The notes beneath the pieces were generated by a model that saw nothing but the letters and a program-made list of their open reading frames with translations, searched no databases and was not told where the DNA came from. Position numbers and translations under genes: made by a program. Source: Unio delphinus (Eukaryota; Mollusca; Bivalvia; Unionida; Unionidae). Taken from it: DNA of 64,000 bases. The DNA lies in assembly GCA_029339505.1 (NCBI GenBank), contig JAQISU010000025.1:4348501-4412500 (forward strand), read 5' to 3'. This document shows positions 34,446-42,910 of this stretch, in pieces; within the stretch, counting starts at the first letter, position 1; each line of letters starts with the position of its first letter.

Positions 34446-35792
34446 TCAGGATTTCACAAATAGACTAATTTGTAAAACCTCCTCTTGTAAATCAATCAGA
34501 TTATTAGACTGGTCAGTGAGTTTGAAATTAATTCTGGTTAATGAATTATTATGACATCGCATATAGACTGGATTCACCGGGGACTCAATTATTAAAAACC
34601 CTGGAGGAGCTGTTGGTGCAAATGAATACAAAATATATCCTTGCTGAGCTTGATTTGATCGTTCTAGATTAATTTGATAGCTTCCTTCGATCACATCGCA
34701 TACTAAATTGAGCGCAATCACCGATGAAATATTCACGTTGAACGGAGCAATATGCCTGCCACCACCATCTGGGTCATTATTATGTTTGAGGATAGTTGTT
34801 TGTGGTTGTGATGGTGTTTTTTTCCACGTATCATGGATTTTTTTGAAACCTTCATCGATGGCATCATCGAGAGATTTTTGTAGTTCTAAGAGATTATATC
34901 CTGGTAGTTTGAATGTTGGAATATCTCTTATGCGGATCTTATAGTCTATTGCAAATAAATCTCTTGTTTTAGGACTACTGTCACCTAATACCTCTTGAAT
35001 AATTTGTGAATGAAATGTTTCCATGTCATTGATGATTTTGTTACATGTTTCTACGACACTGATAAATTCACCTCGGGTGAGAGTGCCGGATCTAAGTGAT
35101 ATAAACAACAACGAAATATCGTTATTGAAAGCTGTGAAATTTTCAGTGATTTTATCCCGGTTAGCAAGATGATGAATAAGTTTTATTTTTTCATCATATT
35201 CTACTCTAATGAAAAAATACGACTTATCATAATATCTATAACTCTTTATTGGATTATCAGATTTTATCCTGTCTGTGATATAATCGTTTTTTTGTGGTTC
35301 TGGTAATTTAACGGTTTTTCCTCCGGGTGGTAATTCAGGCCATCCTAGTACGGTTCTAATAGAACTCTGATAGATATCTACGACGTATCCTTCTGTGCTT
35401 ATTTCAATGGCAGATGATAGTGTCGGCACATGAACTGTTATAGCTATTTTTGATTCTTTTCCAGTAATCGATTTTATTCTACGCGCGAATTCATCATTGA
35501 TTTGTTCAATTTGATATGATCCGGTTGGTATGGAAACAACGTTCCAGTCTGGGGTACCGTCGGGTTTATTCTTATTTGCAAATACCAGTGAATTATTGGG
35601 TTGTTGACCACCAAATGATTTTGACCTAATATTTGGCCAACTGTGGTATACTCGTAATTTTGCTAGCGCTATCTCCTTCACTGGGACTGGAGAGGGGAAA
35701 TTCACACTGAATTCTGGATTCGTTGAGGTTATTGAGATCATGCTTGTTTGTACTGGGTTTGTGTTCTCCATTATTTGTTGAAGTAATTCCAT
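34446..35792 (-). CDS. Penton-like minor capsid protein candidate (448 aa)
   Basis: Begins MELLQQIMENTNPVQTSMIS. The N-terminal third contains ALAKLRVYHSWPNIRSKSFG, a GSYQIEQINDEF segment and YVVDIYQSSIRTVLGWP. The C-terminal fifth has SSVIALNLVCDVIEG, FLIIESPVNPVYMRC and INFKLTDQSNNLIDLQEE. This order of beta-rich segments and the closing LTDQ..N.IDL block is what I recall for the penton-like single-jelly-roll protein of Maverick and adinto-like elements. Residues about 160-330 form a helical insertion between the two halves, which is unusual. It overlaps the upstream membrane-protein gene by 22 nt and lies next to the left TIR. Family assignment is by eye; an alternative is a tail or spike component. 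The outer copy starts at 63470. Confidence 0.6.
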   Translation of the reverse strand: MELLQQIMENTNPVQTSMISITSTNPEFSVNFPSPVPVKEIALAKLRVYHSWPNIRSKSFGGQQPNNSLVFANKNKPDGTPDWNVVSIPTGSYQIEQINDEFARRIKSITGKESKIAITVHVPTLSSAIEISTEGYVVDIYQSSIRTVLGWPELPPGGKTVKLPEPQKNDYITDRIKSDNPIKSYRYYDKSYFFIRVEYDEKIKLIHHLANRDKITENFTAFNNDISLLFISLRSGTLTRGEFISVVETCNKIINDMETFHSQIIQEVLGDSSPKTRDLFAIDYKIRIRDIPTFKLPGYNLLELQKSLDDAIDEGFKKIHDTWKKTPSQPQTTILKHNNDPDGGGRHIAPFNVNISSVIALNLVCDVIEGSYQINLERSNQAQQGYILYSFAPTAPPGFLIIESPVNPVYMRCHNNSLTRINFKLTDQSNNLIDLQEEVLQISLFVKS

Positions 35793-36268
35793 GTGTTGTC
35801 ATTGTTATTATATTCATGATGTATTTCTAATTTTGACATCGCAGAATCATATATATCTACCATCGCTGAAAACTCACTCTCTGATATAATTGTATCATCG
35901 AGAGATGACGATATCAATGAGGATAATTGCGAGTATGCAGTAGACACAACATGAAATTGAATTATGTAGTCTTGTAGTTTCCATTGGCTGCATGAGGATA
36001 TTTTTTTTGTGATTATTGAAATTATTCCAGCGATTGTTGTTGCCGCAGAAATGCAAATTGGAACAGCTATCGGAGCCATCATTGTCACTGAAGACAGTAT
36101 AATACCAGCTCCGGTGATTACACCACTCACAGCGTACACAGTAACATCAATTGCGGTAATTCTCCTGCGGTATTTTTTAATTTTCAATTCATACTCCTCA
36201 GACAAGGTTTTGAGTCTAGTTTGATACTCTCTGACCTGATCATAGCGATATTGCGATGATGAAATCAT
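35771..36268 (-). CDS. Two-helix membrane protein (165 aa)
   Basis: An N-terminal charged helix (about residues 5-37, ending KIKKYRRRI) is followed by two hydrophobic segments, roughly residues 42-62 (VTVYAVSGVITGAGIILSSV) and 66-88 (APIAVPICISAATTIAGIIS), separated by a tight turn. The C-terminal half is hydrophilic and Ser-rich. It looks like a hairpin membrane protein, perhaps a virion membrane or entry component. I do not recognise a named family. Position between the fiber-like and penton-like genes is kept in the outer copy (62991-63560). Confidence 0.65.
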   Translation of the reverse strand: MISSSQYRYDQVREYQTRLKTLSEEYELKIKKYRRRITAIDVTVYAVSGVITGAGIILSSVTMMAPIAVPICISAATTIAGIISIITKKISSCSQWKLQDYIIQFHVVSTAYSQLSSLISSSLDDTIISESEFSAMVDIYDSAMSKLEIHHEYNNNDNTWNYFNK

Positions 36269-36297
36269 TTTTATTTTAAATACGCTATCGTTTTCAA

Positions 36298-37476
36298 TTA
36301 CGATTTACTTAAATTCGCTACGAATTCCACATACCACGTTGTTGAGACCCTAACCAAATCTTTATCAGTAGATGTAATTGTAAACTTTTCAGTTCTATCC
36401 TTGTCGATGATCGTTGAAATCGTATTATTGACCCCGGATGAACTGGACGATGAAATATTAAATTGAGACAATGGTGTTACTAGTGTTAATCGATAAATAC
36501 CCTTAACGGTTGCAGTGATATCTAATTTGTTGTTTGTAGGTGACCACTCCAATGATCCGTGTTGGATCGTGTATACTAAGTTGTTGGTTTTCTCATGAGG
36601 AATTTTTGTTTTTTCAATGGTTGTTATCATCCTCGAAAGATCACCTTTGACGGCTTCGATGAAGTTTTTCGTCTCATCGATGGATTTTTTAATATCAGGG
36701 AGTTTTAGTTCAATTTTATCGAATGTAGTTCCAATAAATTTATCAATGATATTTCTACGAAAAGCATTATAACTTCGTATATGATCATCCAGCTCACGGC
36801 TGTGGGTGGTAATCTTGTTGTCTTGGGTAGTAATCTTGTTGTCGTTGTCGGCAATCATGCGGTTGTTGGTGATAATCATCTTGTTGTGGGTGGCAATCGT
36901 GTCTGTGATCGTAGACACAAGTGCGCCTGGTTTAAGTCGTCCGTCGTTGGAATACAGCGCAATAGAGTTTTTAGCGGCGTCGCGCTGCCGTATCAAAATA
37001 TCATCCAGAGAAATATTACTAGATTTCAATTTACCCTGATCGGAAAATAACGCAATGGTGTTCTCGATTGCGTTTTGTTGTTTAACTAAAATATCATCCA
37101 GAGAAATATTACTAGATTTCAATTTACCCTGATCGGAAAATAACGCAACGGTGTTCTCGATTGCGTTTTGTTGTTTAACTAAAATATCATCCAGAGAAAT
37201 ATTACTGGATTTCAATTTACCCTGATCGGAAAATAACGCAACGGTGTTCTCGATTGCGTTTTGTTGTTTAACTAAAATATCATCCAGAGAAATATTACTA
37301 GATTTCAATTTACCCTGTTTGTCTTGAAATACAACTATTTCATTTGGGTCAACACTTGTTAAGTTCAACGTCTCAGCGATTTCATCTTTAATTTTTTTTT
37401 TTATATCCTTGATAGAATCAGGAGTTGCAGTGTCATCGGGTTTGGGTTTCAGAGGTTTTCCCCAAATATCAATCAT
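36298..37476 (-). CDS. Fiber-like repeat protein (392 aa)
   Basis: After a short N-terminus (MIDIWGKPLKPKPDD) the protein has four tandem 31-residue repeats containing KLKSSNISLDDILVKQQNAI. They are encoded by 93-bp DNA repeats that are nearly identical, especially units 2 and 3. Asn/Thr-rich heptads follow (NNRMIADNDNKITTQDNKIT), then a coiled coil, then a beta-rich C-terminus. A repeat-bearing shaft followed by a terminal domain is the plan of adenovirus and phage fibers, so a receptor-binding fiber is the best guess. No sequence homology was recognised. The outer copy has lost its repeats by deletion. Confidence 0.6.
   Translation of the reverse strand: MIDIWGKPLKPKPDDTATPDSIKDIKKKIKDEIAETLNLTSVDPNEIVVFQDKQGKLKSSNISLDDILVKQQNAIENTVALFSDQGKLKSSNISLDDILVKQQNAIENTVALFSDQGKLKSSNISLDDILVKQQNAIENTIALFSDQGKLKSSNISLDDILIRQRDAAKNSIALYSNDGRLKPGALVSTITDTIATHNKMIITNNRMIADNDNKITTQDNKITTHSRELDDHIRSYNAFRRNIIDKFIGTTFDKIELKLPDIKKSIDETKNFIEAVKGDLSRMITTIEKTKIPHEKTNNLVYTIQHGSLEWSPTNNKLDITATVKGIYRLTLVTPLSQFNISSSSSSGVNNTISTIIDKDRTEKFTITSTDKDLVRVSTTWYVEFVANLSKS
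37021..37313 (-). repeat. 93-bp in-frame tandem repeats in the fiber-like gene
   Basis: Units of 93 bp encode 31 residues each. They share the plus-strand block AAATATCATCCAGAGAAATA (near 36991, 37091, 37184 and 37277). High identity suggests recent gain or homogenisation. Confidence 0.85.
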
Positions 37477-37482
37477 GATATT

Positions 37483-37905
37483 TTATATATCTCTCTCTAA
37501 AAAGCGATTACTAGTGTAGTCATTTACGACAATGTGTGGTGATTTTCTAGATGCTGAAATAGCGTCAAGGACATTTAATACTTCACTGCCGCATATTGGT
37601 GGGTCATTGATTTGTTGTGTTGGTAGCGTAGAATACCAAGTCTTCATTGGAAGGGTTTTTATATAACGCATAAACTCTTTTGGTGGGGCTAATCCATATG
37701 AATCAAAATAGACAATCCCACGTGGATCAATAGCGTATGCAACCCAGTGAGTTCCAGGTCCGGTGCTGTTATCGAGATTAATAATACCTGTTTCAGTTTT
37801 GTTTGGTTGATGTGGTAATTGATCTTTCATAAAAACACCTCTGAAATTTTTAATCACTAGTTTTTTAGCAGCATCCATTAAATCAAAATTGGACATTGGA
37901 ACCAT
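37483..37905 (-). CDS. Adenain-type cysteine protease (about 140 aa)
   Basis: The preferred start is ATG 37905 (MVPMSNFDLMD) or 37896, just after the stop of the preceding gene at 37917. A longer in-frame extension to 38067 only reads the 45-bp repeats of that gene in another frame. Motifs match the C5/adenain family: GTHWVAYAI (His 53), YFDSYGLAPP (Asp 68), Gln at 97/98, and DPPICGSEVL (Cys 105). These residues form the His-Asp/Glu-Cys catalytic site that in adenoviruses and Mavericks cleaves capsid and core precursors. The length is shorter than adenovirus protease (about 200 aa). The outer copy (61727) has lost the part after the catalytic Cys. Confidence 0.88.
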   Translation of the reverse strand: MVPMSNFDLMDAAKKLVIKNFRGVFMKDQLPHQPNKTETGIINLDNSTGPGTHWVAYAIDPRGIVYFDSYGLAPPKEFMRYIKTLPMKTWYSTLPTQQINDPPICGSEVLNVLDAISASRKSPHIVVNDYTSNRFLERDI

Positions 37906-37916
37906 AGACTCCTCAA

Positions 37917-38516
37917 TTAATAAACCGTTCCTGGTAGTATCAGGCCTGATCCGTGAACGGATCTCCCGCTGTACCATGAATACGGGGTTCCTGGTAGTCT
38001 TAGACCCTTTCCGCTGTACCATGAATACGGGGTTCCTGGTAGTCTTAGACCCTTTCCGCTGTACCATGAATACGGGGTTCCTGGTAGTCTTAGACCCTTT
38101 CCCTTTTTTTTATACCCTCGACCTTTCTTCGGTTCATATGATTCAGCAATGCTCTGTACCGCTTTTGTTCCCAAGCCTCCAACTACCCCCAATGCGGCCG
38201 CTTTTGCTACTGCTGGGGCTGCTGCCGCAACCAATGCTGGTATTGCAGCAAACAACGGAAATATACCACCTGTTTTTATCATATTTTTGATAGCAGCCGA
38301 AGAGAGTGTGATCTGAACTCCTTTTTTATCTTTGAAAGCATCATTGAAATGTTTCACTTGACGAGTTGTCAGCGATAATTTATTTGCACCACCAGTCATT
38401 TGATTAGGTTTCAACGTGATTGTGGTTCCACATTTTTTAGCCGATTCTGATTGCAATTTTTTGATTTGACCAGGAGTTAACGCAACACTAATAACACTAT
38501 ATGACATGTTATACAT
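37917..38516 (-). CDS. pX/core-like virion protein with C-terminal repeats (199 aa)
   Basis: Opens MYNMSYSVISVALTPGQIKK. A motif pattern of LTPGQ, KKCGTTITLK, LSLTTRQVKHF and GVQITLSSAAI, each a short beta-like unit, precedes a GG-IFPLFAAIPAL hydrophobic stretch with an Ala-rich helix at about residues 85-112. A basic tail follows (PKKGRGYKKKGKG) and three 15-residue repeats of GKGLRLPGTPYSWYS. I recall this pattern as a widespread protein of Maverick/adinto-like elements, thought to be a core or pX/pVI-like minor virion protein. The Lys-rich tail would suit DNA or membrane binding. Several Gly-Leu/Gly-containing sites could be protease targets, which is only inference. Confidence 0.65.
   Translation of the reverse strand: MYNMSYSVISVALTPGQIKKLQSESAKKCGTTITLKPNQMTGGANKLSLTTRQVKHFNDAFKDKKGVQITLSSAAIKNMIKTGGIFPLFAAIPALVAAAAPAVAKAAALGVVGGLGTKAVQSIAESYEPKKGRGYKKKGKGLRLPGTPYSWYSGKGLRLPGTPYSWYSGKGLRLPGTPYSWYSGRSVHGSGLILPGTVY
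37970..38104 (-). repeat. 45-bp tandem repeats, three units
   Basis: Unit begins GCTGTACCATGAATACGGGG on the plus strand and is repeated three times without visible change. The outer copy has a single unit and a remnant at about 61617-61678. Confidence 0.9.
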
Positions 38517-38573
38517 AATTGATTGATTCTAAATCGTAAAACCATTCAATGGAAATATCCTTCGGATTTTCAA

Positions 38574-39989
38574 TTACATATTTTCCACTGGTGCATCTAC
38601 CACTCTCATTCTTCCACCAACACCTTCAAGTAGCATTGATTTATCACTGAGAATGACAGCAACCGCTCTATAATTAGCAACAGCACCAGGACGGGTTACA
38701 CGGGCTCTAAAGTGTATATCAACGACAGATTGTCTCACCAAGTCGAGATGTTCCAGCGAAAAGTAATAAATCGGATACAGATTTTTAAAATCATATTGTG
38801 ATATTTGCAAACCGGTATCCACATTTTGATCACGTGCCATAAATGACAACAGGTTATGATAGACACGTGCAATATGATTTTGACCGTAATCAAGTTGCAC
38901 ATCTTCAGATGGTTCCTGTTGTCCGTTTATTCTCAGTGAGACCTCTCTAACACCTAACTGATCAAATATCATATGACTTCGTTGTTGATTACCAACTCGA
39001 TCATTATTCTGTAATGCAATAAATATATGACGTGGAGCTGAAACCCCTTGTTTTGATGCCAGGTGCCATGTGAATGTACCATCAACATTGTCTTGTTTAG
39101 TATCCGTAGTCACTGATAACCAACTCAATAACGACTTTCCTCCTTGGTCCATAAATGATAACAATTTTCCTTCTGCTGTGATTGATGGAGTTAACACTGG
39201 CATCCACAATGATAGTTTTGTTAAAACGACTTTACCATCAGGAACAGCAGCATCACGCCATATTGCATCATTATCAGTACCCTTTCGTACAAGCGCTACT
39301 GTGTGTTTAGCTCCATAAATAACTTTTCGGACGTTTCTACAGAATCCGAATATATGATGCAGTGGAATTGCACATGAAAATTGTCGACGCTGTCCTTGTA
39401 ATGTTGATACACGTGTTGCAAATCCTAGATTGTAAGTAGTAATAGTATTTATGACATCAAAATCACCAGGTGGTCTTGTATATCCGGCTGGTGCTGGATG
39501 AACTGCAGTGGCTTGTGTTGCCTTGACTCTAGAATACTGGTTGTGTTCAGCGTTATCAGTAATATCCTTTGCAAACATCATAGATGGACCCGCTGATCTT
39601 GAATAATCATCAGAATATCTCGCTAACCCTATGATTGTTGTGGCCACATCAACTTCACGGTCAATGGATTCAATTTCTTTTCCATCAATGAGATATCTAG
39701 CGCTTTCAAATAACGCCATGATACCGTTATTAACAAAACCAACTCGGGTAGTTGGGCTAATGTCATATGGGGTATCAGCTGCAACATTTGTTACAAGTTC
39801 TCCTTCTACTTCAATAAACGCTTCACAAGGCAAAAAGTATTTACTGGTATCATGAACTTGAAGTTCAATTCGTGATCGGAGATCTGGTTGTACTGCGTGA
39901 TAAGAATAAAATTGAAAATCGCGTACAGAATCATCTTTACGCACTGGGGCATCCATATCAAATGCTGGATCAGATGACCTTTTGAACAT
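38574..39989 (-). CDS. Double-jelly-roll-type major capsid protein candidate (471 aa)
   Basis: Opens MFKRSSDPAFDMDAPVRKDD. It is a beta-rich protein with the block FSCAIPLHHIFGFCRNVRKV followed by IYGAKHTVALVRKG at about residues 205-240, a pattern seen in the hinge between the two jelly rolls of Maverick and adinto-type major capsid proteins. The C-terminus ends with a beta segment YRAVAVILSDKS. I recall the family as the F54H12.2-like proteins found next to F54H12.3-like integrases in invertebrate genomes. Length is near the lower end for such capsids. It is the largest virion-arm protein and the most central, consistent with the major capsid. The outer copy is at 59768-61188. Confidence 0.7.
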   Translation of the reverse strand: MFKRSSDPAFDMDAPVRKDDSVRDFQFYSYHAVQPDLRSRIELQVHDTSKYFLPCEAFIEVEGELVTNVAADTPYDISPTTRVGFVNNGIMALFESARYLIDGKEIESIDREVDVATTIIGLARYSDDYSRSAGPSMMFAKDITDNAEHNQYSRVKATQATAVHPAPAGYTRPPGDFDVINTITTYNLGFATRVSTLQGQRRQFSCAIPLHHIFGFCRNVRKVIYGAKHTVALVRKGTDNDAIWRDAAVPDGKVVLTKLSLWMPVLTPSITAEGKLLSFMDQGGKSLLSWLSVTTDTKQDNVDGTFTWHLASKQGVSAPRHIFIALQNNDRVGNQQRSHMIFDQLGVREVSLRINGQQEPSEDVQLDYGQNHIARVYHNLLSFMARDQNVDTGLQISQYDFKNLYPIYYFSLEHLDLVRQSVVDIHFRARVTRPGAVANYRAVAVILSDKSMLLEGVGGRMRVVDAPVENM

Positions 39990-40043
39990 TTTATTCTATT
40001 TATCAGAGTCTAAATCGGATTTTCCATTTCATCGTGAAAAACG

Positions 40044-40490
40044 CTAGCGTTTTCGTCGTGGTTTTTTAAAGCCACTTCCTGCTATCATGTTTGCTGTCAT
40101 ATTATTTTGGTCCTCTTGATTTACCATCGACGCTAGTTTTTCATCTACTGCGTTATTTATAATTTTACTAACACTTGCAGGCATCTCTGCTGTAGATGGC
40201 AATGGTACCTGTTTCTCTTTTCGTCTCACTAATGATGTTATTTTATCCTTCGCAGTTGAAAACGCTTTCCCGGCAAGATCTCCAACAGTACTAATACCCT
40301 TATCACGAATAACATCAATGGCTTTCATTCCAAGTTGTTTAGCTAACGGCATCACTTTTGGGGCCGTTCTTGAAAAGAATCCTAAAATGGTCTTGCCGAG
40401 GCCATCTCCGTAGTATGCTCTATAAACTGGAAACCGTGAATTAACTACATAGACGAGGGTTGGTTTATCATGATTGTAGTGTACGATCAT
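40044..40490 (-). CDS. Basic core protein (148 aa)
   Basis: Starts MIVHYNHDKPTLVYVVNSRF, contains YYGDGLGKTILGFFSRTAPK, a long Lys-rich helix (about residues 50-92) and ends in a basic tail GSGFKKPRRKR. The GDGLG segment followed by a hydrophobic and basic helix recalls the small core proteins of Maverick and adinto-like elements, often compared with adenovirus pVI or core proteins. Probable role: packaging-associated, membrane-active or DNA-binding core protein. GDGLG could be a cleavage site for the adenain-type protease, by analogy only. The outer copy at 59278 has a single TGA at the GDGLG glycine. Confidence 0.6.
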   Translation of the reverse strand: MIVHYNHDKPTLVYVVNSRFPVYRAYYGDGLGKTILGFFSRTAPKVMPLAKQLGMKAIDVIRDKGISTVGDLAGKAFSTAKDKITSLVRRKEKQVPLPSTAEMPASVSKIINNAVDEKLASMVNQEDQNNMTANMIAGSGFKKPRRKR

Positions 40491-40523
40491 TATTATAAAA
40501 CCAATAGTGTTTTCAATTGTTAT

Positions 40524-41483
40524 TTAATCGCTATGATACCCATTTGCTAACTCGTCAATGAAATCTCGATATGTTTTGATATCCATGATACCGCCGGCAA
40601 ATAACCGTTTACAGATATCAGCTGCTTCATTAATTATTTCTGGAGAGTTATTTCCAGCTCGGAATCCTCCTACAAGAACATCTAATCGTGATATATCATT
40701 GATAACACTATCAGGACAAGTGTTTCCAATCCTTGGATTTCCTAATCCACTTCCGCTATAACCAGTTGCTTCATCTAGTTTGTCTGTATCCGTGGTTTGT
40801 AAATAATCAAGAGTATCATCATCATCAGGTGGTAGTTGTTGTTTTTTAGGTGAAAAAGATATTTTCTTTGCAGGTTGCTGTCGCTTTCTTTGCAATCTTG
40901 GCGGTTTTTGTTGTTGTTTAAACTCTTCGTATTGATTATACACGTGATCCACCATCCTGATATATTCAATGTATGATGCACTATCTGTCTTTTTTTGACT
41001 TTTTCCAGTTTTGATTTTATAGAATATATCAGCCCAGTGAGTGAAATTCTTAACAAACTTATGATGTTCTGGTTTCAACATTTTTTTTCTGTCTTCATAG
41101 GACGTAACAACAAGCGTAGGAATTTCTGTTGGATCAGTCTCATCAATTGCTGCTAACCCTTCTTCGTTAAATCTCATGCGTAAATCATCTACTGTTCTCT
41201 TTGATTCTATTTGTTTTGTTTGTTCAGTTTTCGCTGCTATTTTTTCAAGTTCACCAATAACAGATTTTCCCGTCTCGGGACCATCTCCCAGTAAAGCACG
41301 CTCTACCCCCTTTGTTGCTGTGGTTACTGGTTTAAACAACTCTTCAGACCCCAGAGCAAAATCAGTTTGTAAACTCTGTCGTTGTTGCAGTTTATTCCTG
41401 ACAGAGTCGCGAATTGGTATAAATTTCTTAATTGCATCCAGTCGTTCACGAGCCAATCGGGTCGTTAATGCTTCATTGACCAT
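40524..41483 (-). CDS. Conserved virion-arm protein with coiled coil (319 aa)
   Basis: N-terminal helix-rich part (MVNEALTTRLARERLDAIKK), a central region with HWADIFYKIKTGK, a basic and Gln-rich stretch (KQQQKPPRLQRKRQQPAKK), then an acidic run DDDD and a C-terminal domain with LVGGFRAGNNSPEIINEAAD and GGIMDIKTYRDFIDEL. The last block recurs in Maverick and adinto-like elements next to the capsid. Function is unknown; a scaffold or portal-adjacent role is conceivable but not shown. The outer copy (58138-59177) has a Glu/Gln/Arg-rich expansion in place of the central region. Confidence 0.55.
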   Translation of the reverse strand: MVNEALTTRLARERLDAIKKFIPIRDSVRNKLQQRQSLQTDFALGSEELFKPVTTATKGVERALLGDGPETGKSVIGELEKIAAKTEQTKQIESKRTVDDLRMRFNEEGLAAIDETDPTEIPTLVVTSYEDRKKMLKPEHHKFVKNFTHWADIFYKIKTGKSQKKTDSASYIEYIRMVDHVYNQYEEFKQQQKPPRLQRKRQQPAKKISFSPKKQQLPPDDDDTLDYLQTTDTDKLDEATGYSGSGLGNPRIGNTCPDSVINDISRLDVLVGGFRAGNNSPEIINEAADICKRLFAGGIMDIKTYRDFIDELANGYHSD

Positions 41484-41692
41484 TATTTGAAATCAGAAAC
41501 CATTTTTCAATTGTAAAACAATTTTTCCCATCGATGATTCCATCCTAACGGTCCAAATTTTTATTGCTGTGAAATATTTTTATTTTCGCAGTGTGAAATA
41601 TTTTCACTGATTCAATAAAAAAATGACAAAAAAAAAAATGAAAATCTCAAGGAGATTTTACTGTCTGACAAAATCTTTTGAGGGTCGGTCAA
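41484..41692. other. Intergenic with an A-rich hairpin
   Basis: AT-rich gap between virion-arm genes. AAAATCTCAAGGAGATTTTA at 41640-41659 forms a perfect 9-bp stem with a 2-base loop and could be a 3' processing or termination element. Two direct repeats of GTGAAATATTTT lie just left of it. Confidence 0.5.
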
Positions 41693-42049
41693 TCAAAATA
41701 GTTCATTTTCTTGAATTAACGCTCGTAAGTTTCTAATTTTAGAATTAACTTCCTTTTTCAATTCATATCCGTTACCCAATTCTTTTCGTATTCCTTCCAC
41801 GATAGTATATAACGGAACAAACACATCTACTTCACTGGAAAATGCAAGAGAGTCTCGAATAGAATTTTGAATTTTTTTGATGAGTGCATATTTCTTTGGT
41901 AACATATACTTGTTAGTGCTAACTCCGTATTCTATATCCTGAAAATCCGACTTGATTTGATCAGGATTTAACCCATCTGACAATTTAATATTCTGATTTT
42001 TCAATTTTCCAATTTCAACTATGATGCTATTCATAATTTCAGAATTCAT
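41693..42049 (-). CDS. Small coiled-coil protein (118 aa)
   Basis: MNSEIMNSIIVEIGKLKNQN opening, almost entirely helical and charged, with heptad-like spacing; no Cys, no membrane segment. Unrecognised. Conserved in the outer element (57533-57870) with clear similarity to the C-terminal half (VKSELGKQYEIKRKINSKIK), so it is a real gene. It is the first gene of the virion arm as read from the element centre. Confidence 0.6.
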   Translation of the reverse strand: MNSEIMNSIIVEIGKLKNQNIKLSDGLNPDQIKSDFQDIEYGVSTNKYMLPKKYALIKKIQNSIRDSLAFSSEVDVFVPLYTIVEGIRKELGNGYELKKEVNSKIRNLRALIQENELF

Positions 42050-42108
42050 ATATGATAATACATATTTCTAATTCATTTTTCAAAAATAAATGAGCCGTTA
42101 ATAGTTTT
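42050..42108. other. Gap before the 33-bp array
   Basis: AT-rich; probable promoter side of the virion arm. Confidence 0.3.
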
Positions 42109-42258
42109 AAAATTCAGTCTGTATATATAAATATCTTTTTTAAAATTCAGTCTGTATATATAACTATCTTTTTTAAAATTAATTCTGTATATATAAATAT
42201 ATTTTTTAAAAATTCAGTCTGTATATATAACTATCTTTTTTAAAATTCAGTCTGTATA
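42109..42258. repeat. 33-bp AT-rich tandem array (4.5 units)
   Basis: Units of AAAATTCAGTCTGTATATAT followed by A(A/C)(A/T)ATCTTTTTT. The fifth unit is cut after CTGTATA by the insertion that starts at 42259 and continues as ATATATAAATATA at 46368. Confidence 0.9.
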
Positions 42259-42910
42259 GGGGGCGCTCACCAGTTAATATGTACTTTTCAGATAGTGACG
42301 TATGTGAGGTGAAGTTGTTTGCATTTGTAACATGCACAATGGAGAATAAGTTGGCATATCTCAATGCTACTTTGATGTAATGTGGCTGATATTTCTTTGG
42401 ATACTGCACTTGTGGAAATTGTAAATGATCTAAGCGCATGGTACAACAAAATGGATGCTCCCTTGTGCTTGAAAAATTAGCCAGAATTAATCAAAAGTAC
42501 ACTAACTTTAGCAGTTATTAAACTAGGGAAAACGAATTTTGCTGAAGTAGGCAATAGCAGCTTCTGAAAGTGCAATGAACAAATTACAAAATATCTGAAA
42601 AGTAAAAAAAGTTATCGTACCATTTTTCTACAATTTACCTCTGAAGTCCAGGGAGTGAAAATGACCATGCGGAGCTAGCAGTTTGTTTACATGAGCACAT
42701 CTTATGTTAGCCCAAGCTGTATACTCTAGAACCTAAAGTACACCCATCAATCATACATCAAAATAAAGGGAATTGAAAGTTCTTCTCCCAACACCTAAGA
42801 TATACAAAGTCTTTATTATATTGCCAGTATAACCAGTGAAGAAATCCCAGAAAATTATTTTTCTTTAAAATTCTAACCCTATGCAAAGTACGAAACTGTA
42901 GAGCGCCACC
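42259..42910. repeat. 652-bp direct repeat, copy 1
   Basis: Appears identical by eye to 45716-46367. Termini GGGGGCGCTCACCAGTT and AACTGTAGAGCGCCACC are imperfect inverted repeats. Confidence 0.9.

Noticed and set aside
37483..38067. A 194-codon protease with an N-terminal repeat extension
   Set aside because: The extension is the 45-bp repeat of the upstream gene read out of frame; a start at 37905 or 37896 fits the spacing and the outer copy (ATG 61727).
36781..41490. Plus-strand frames in the virion arm (for example 36781-37050, 39070-39318, 41176-41490)
   Set aside because: They are antisense shadows of well-supported minus-strand genes.
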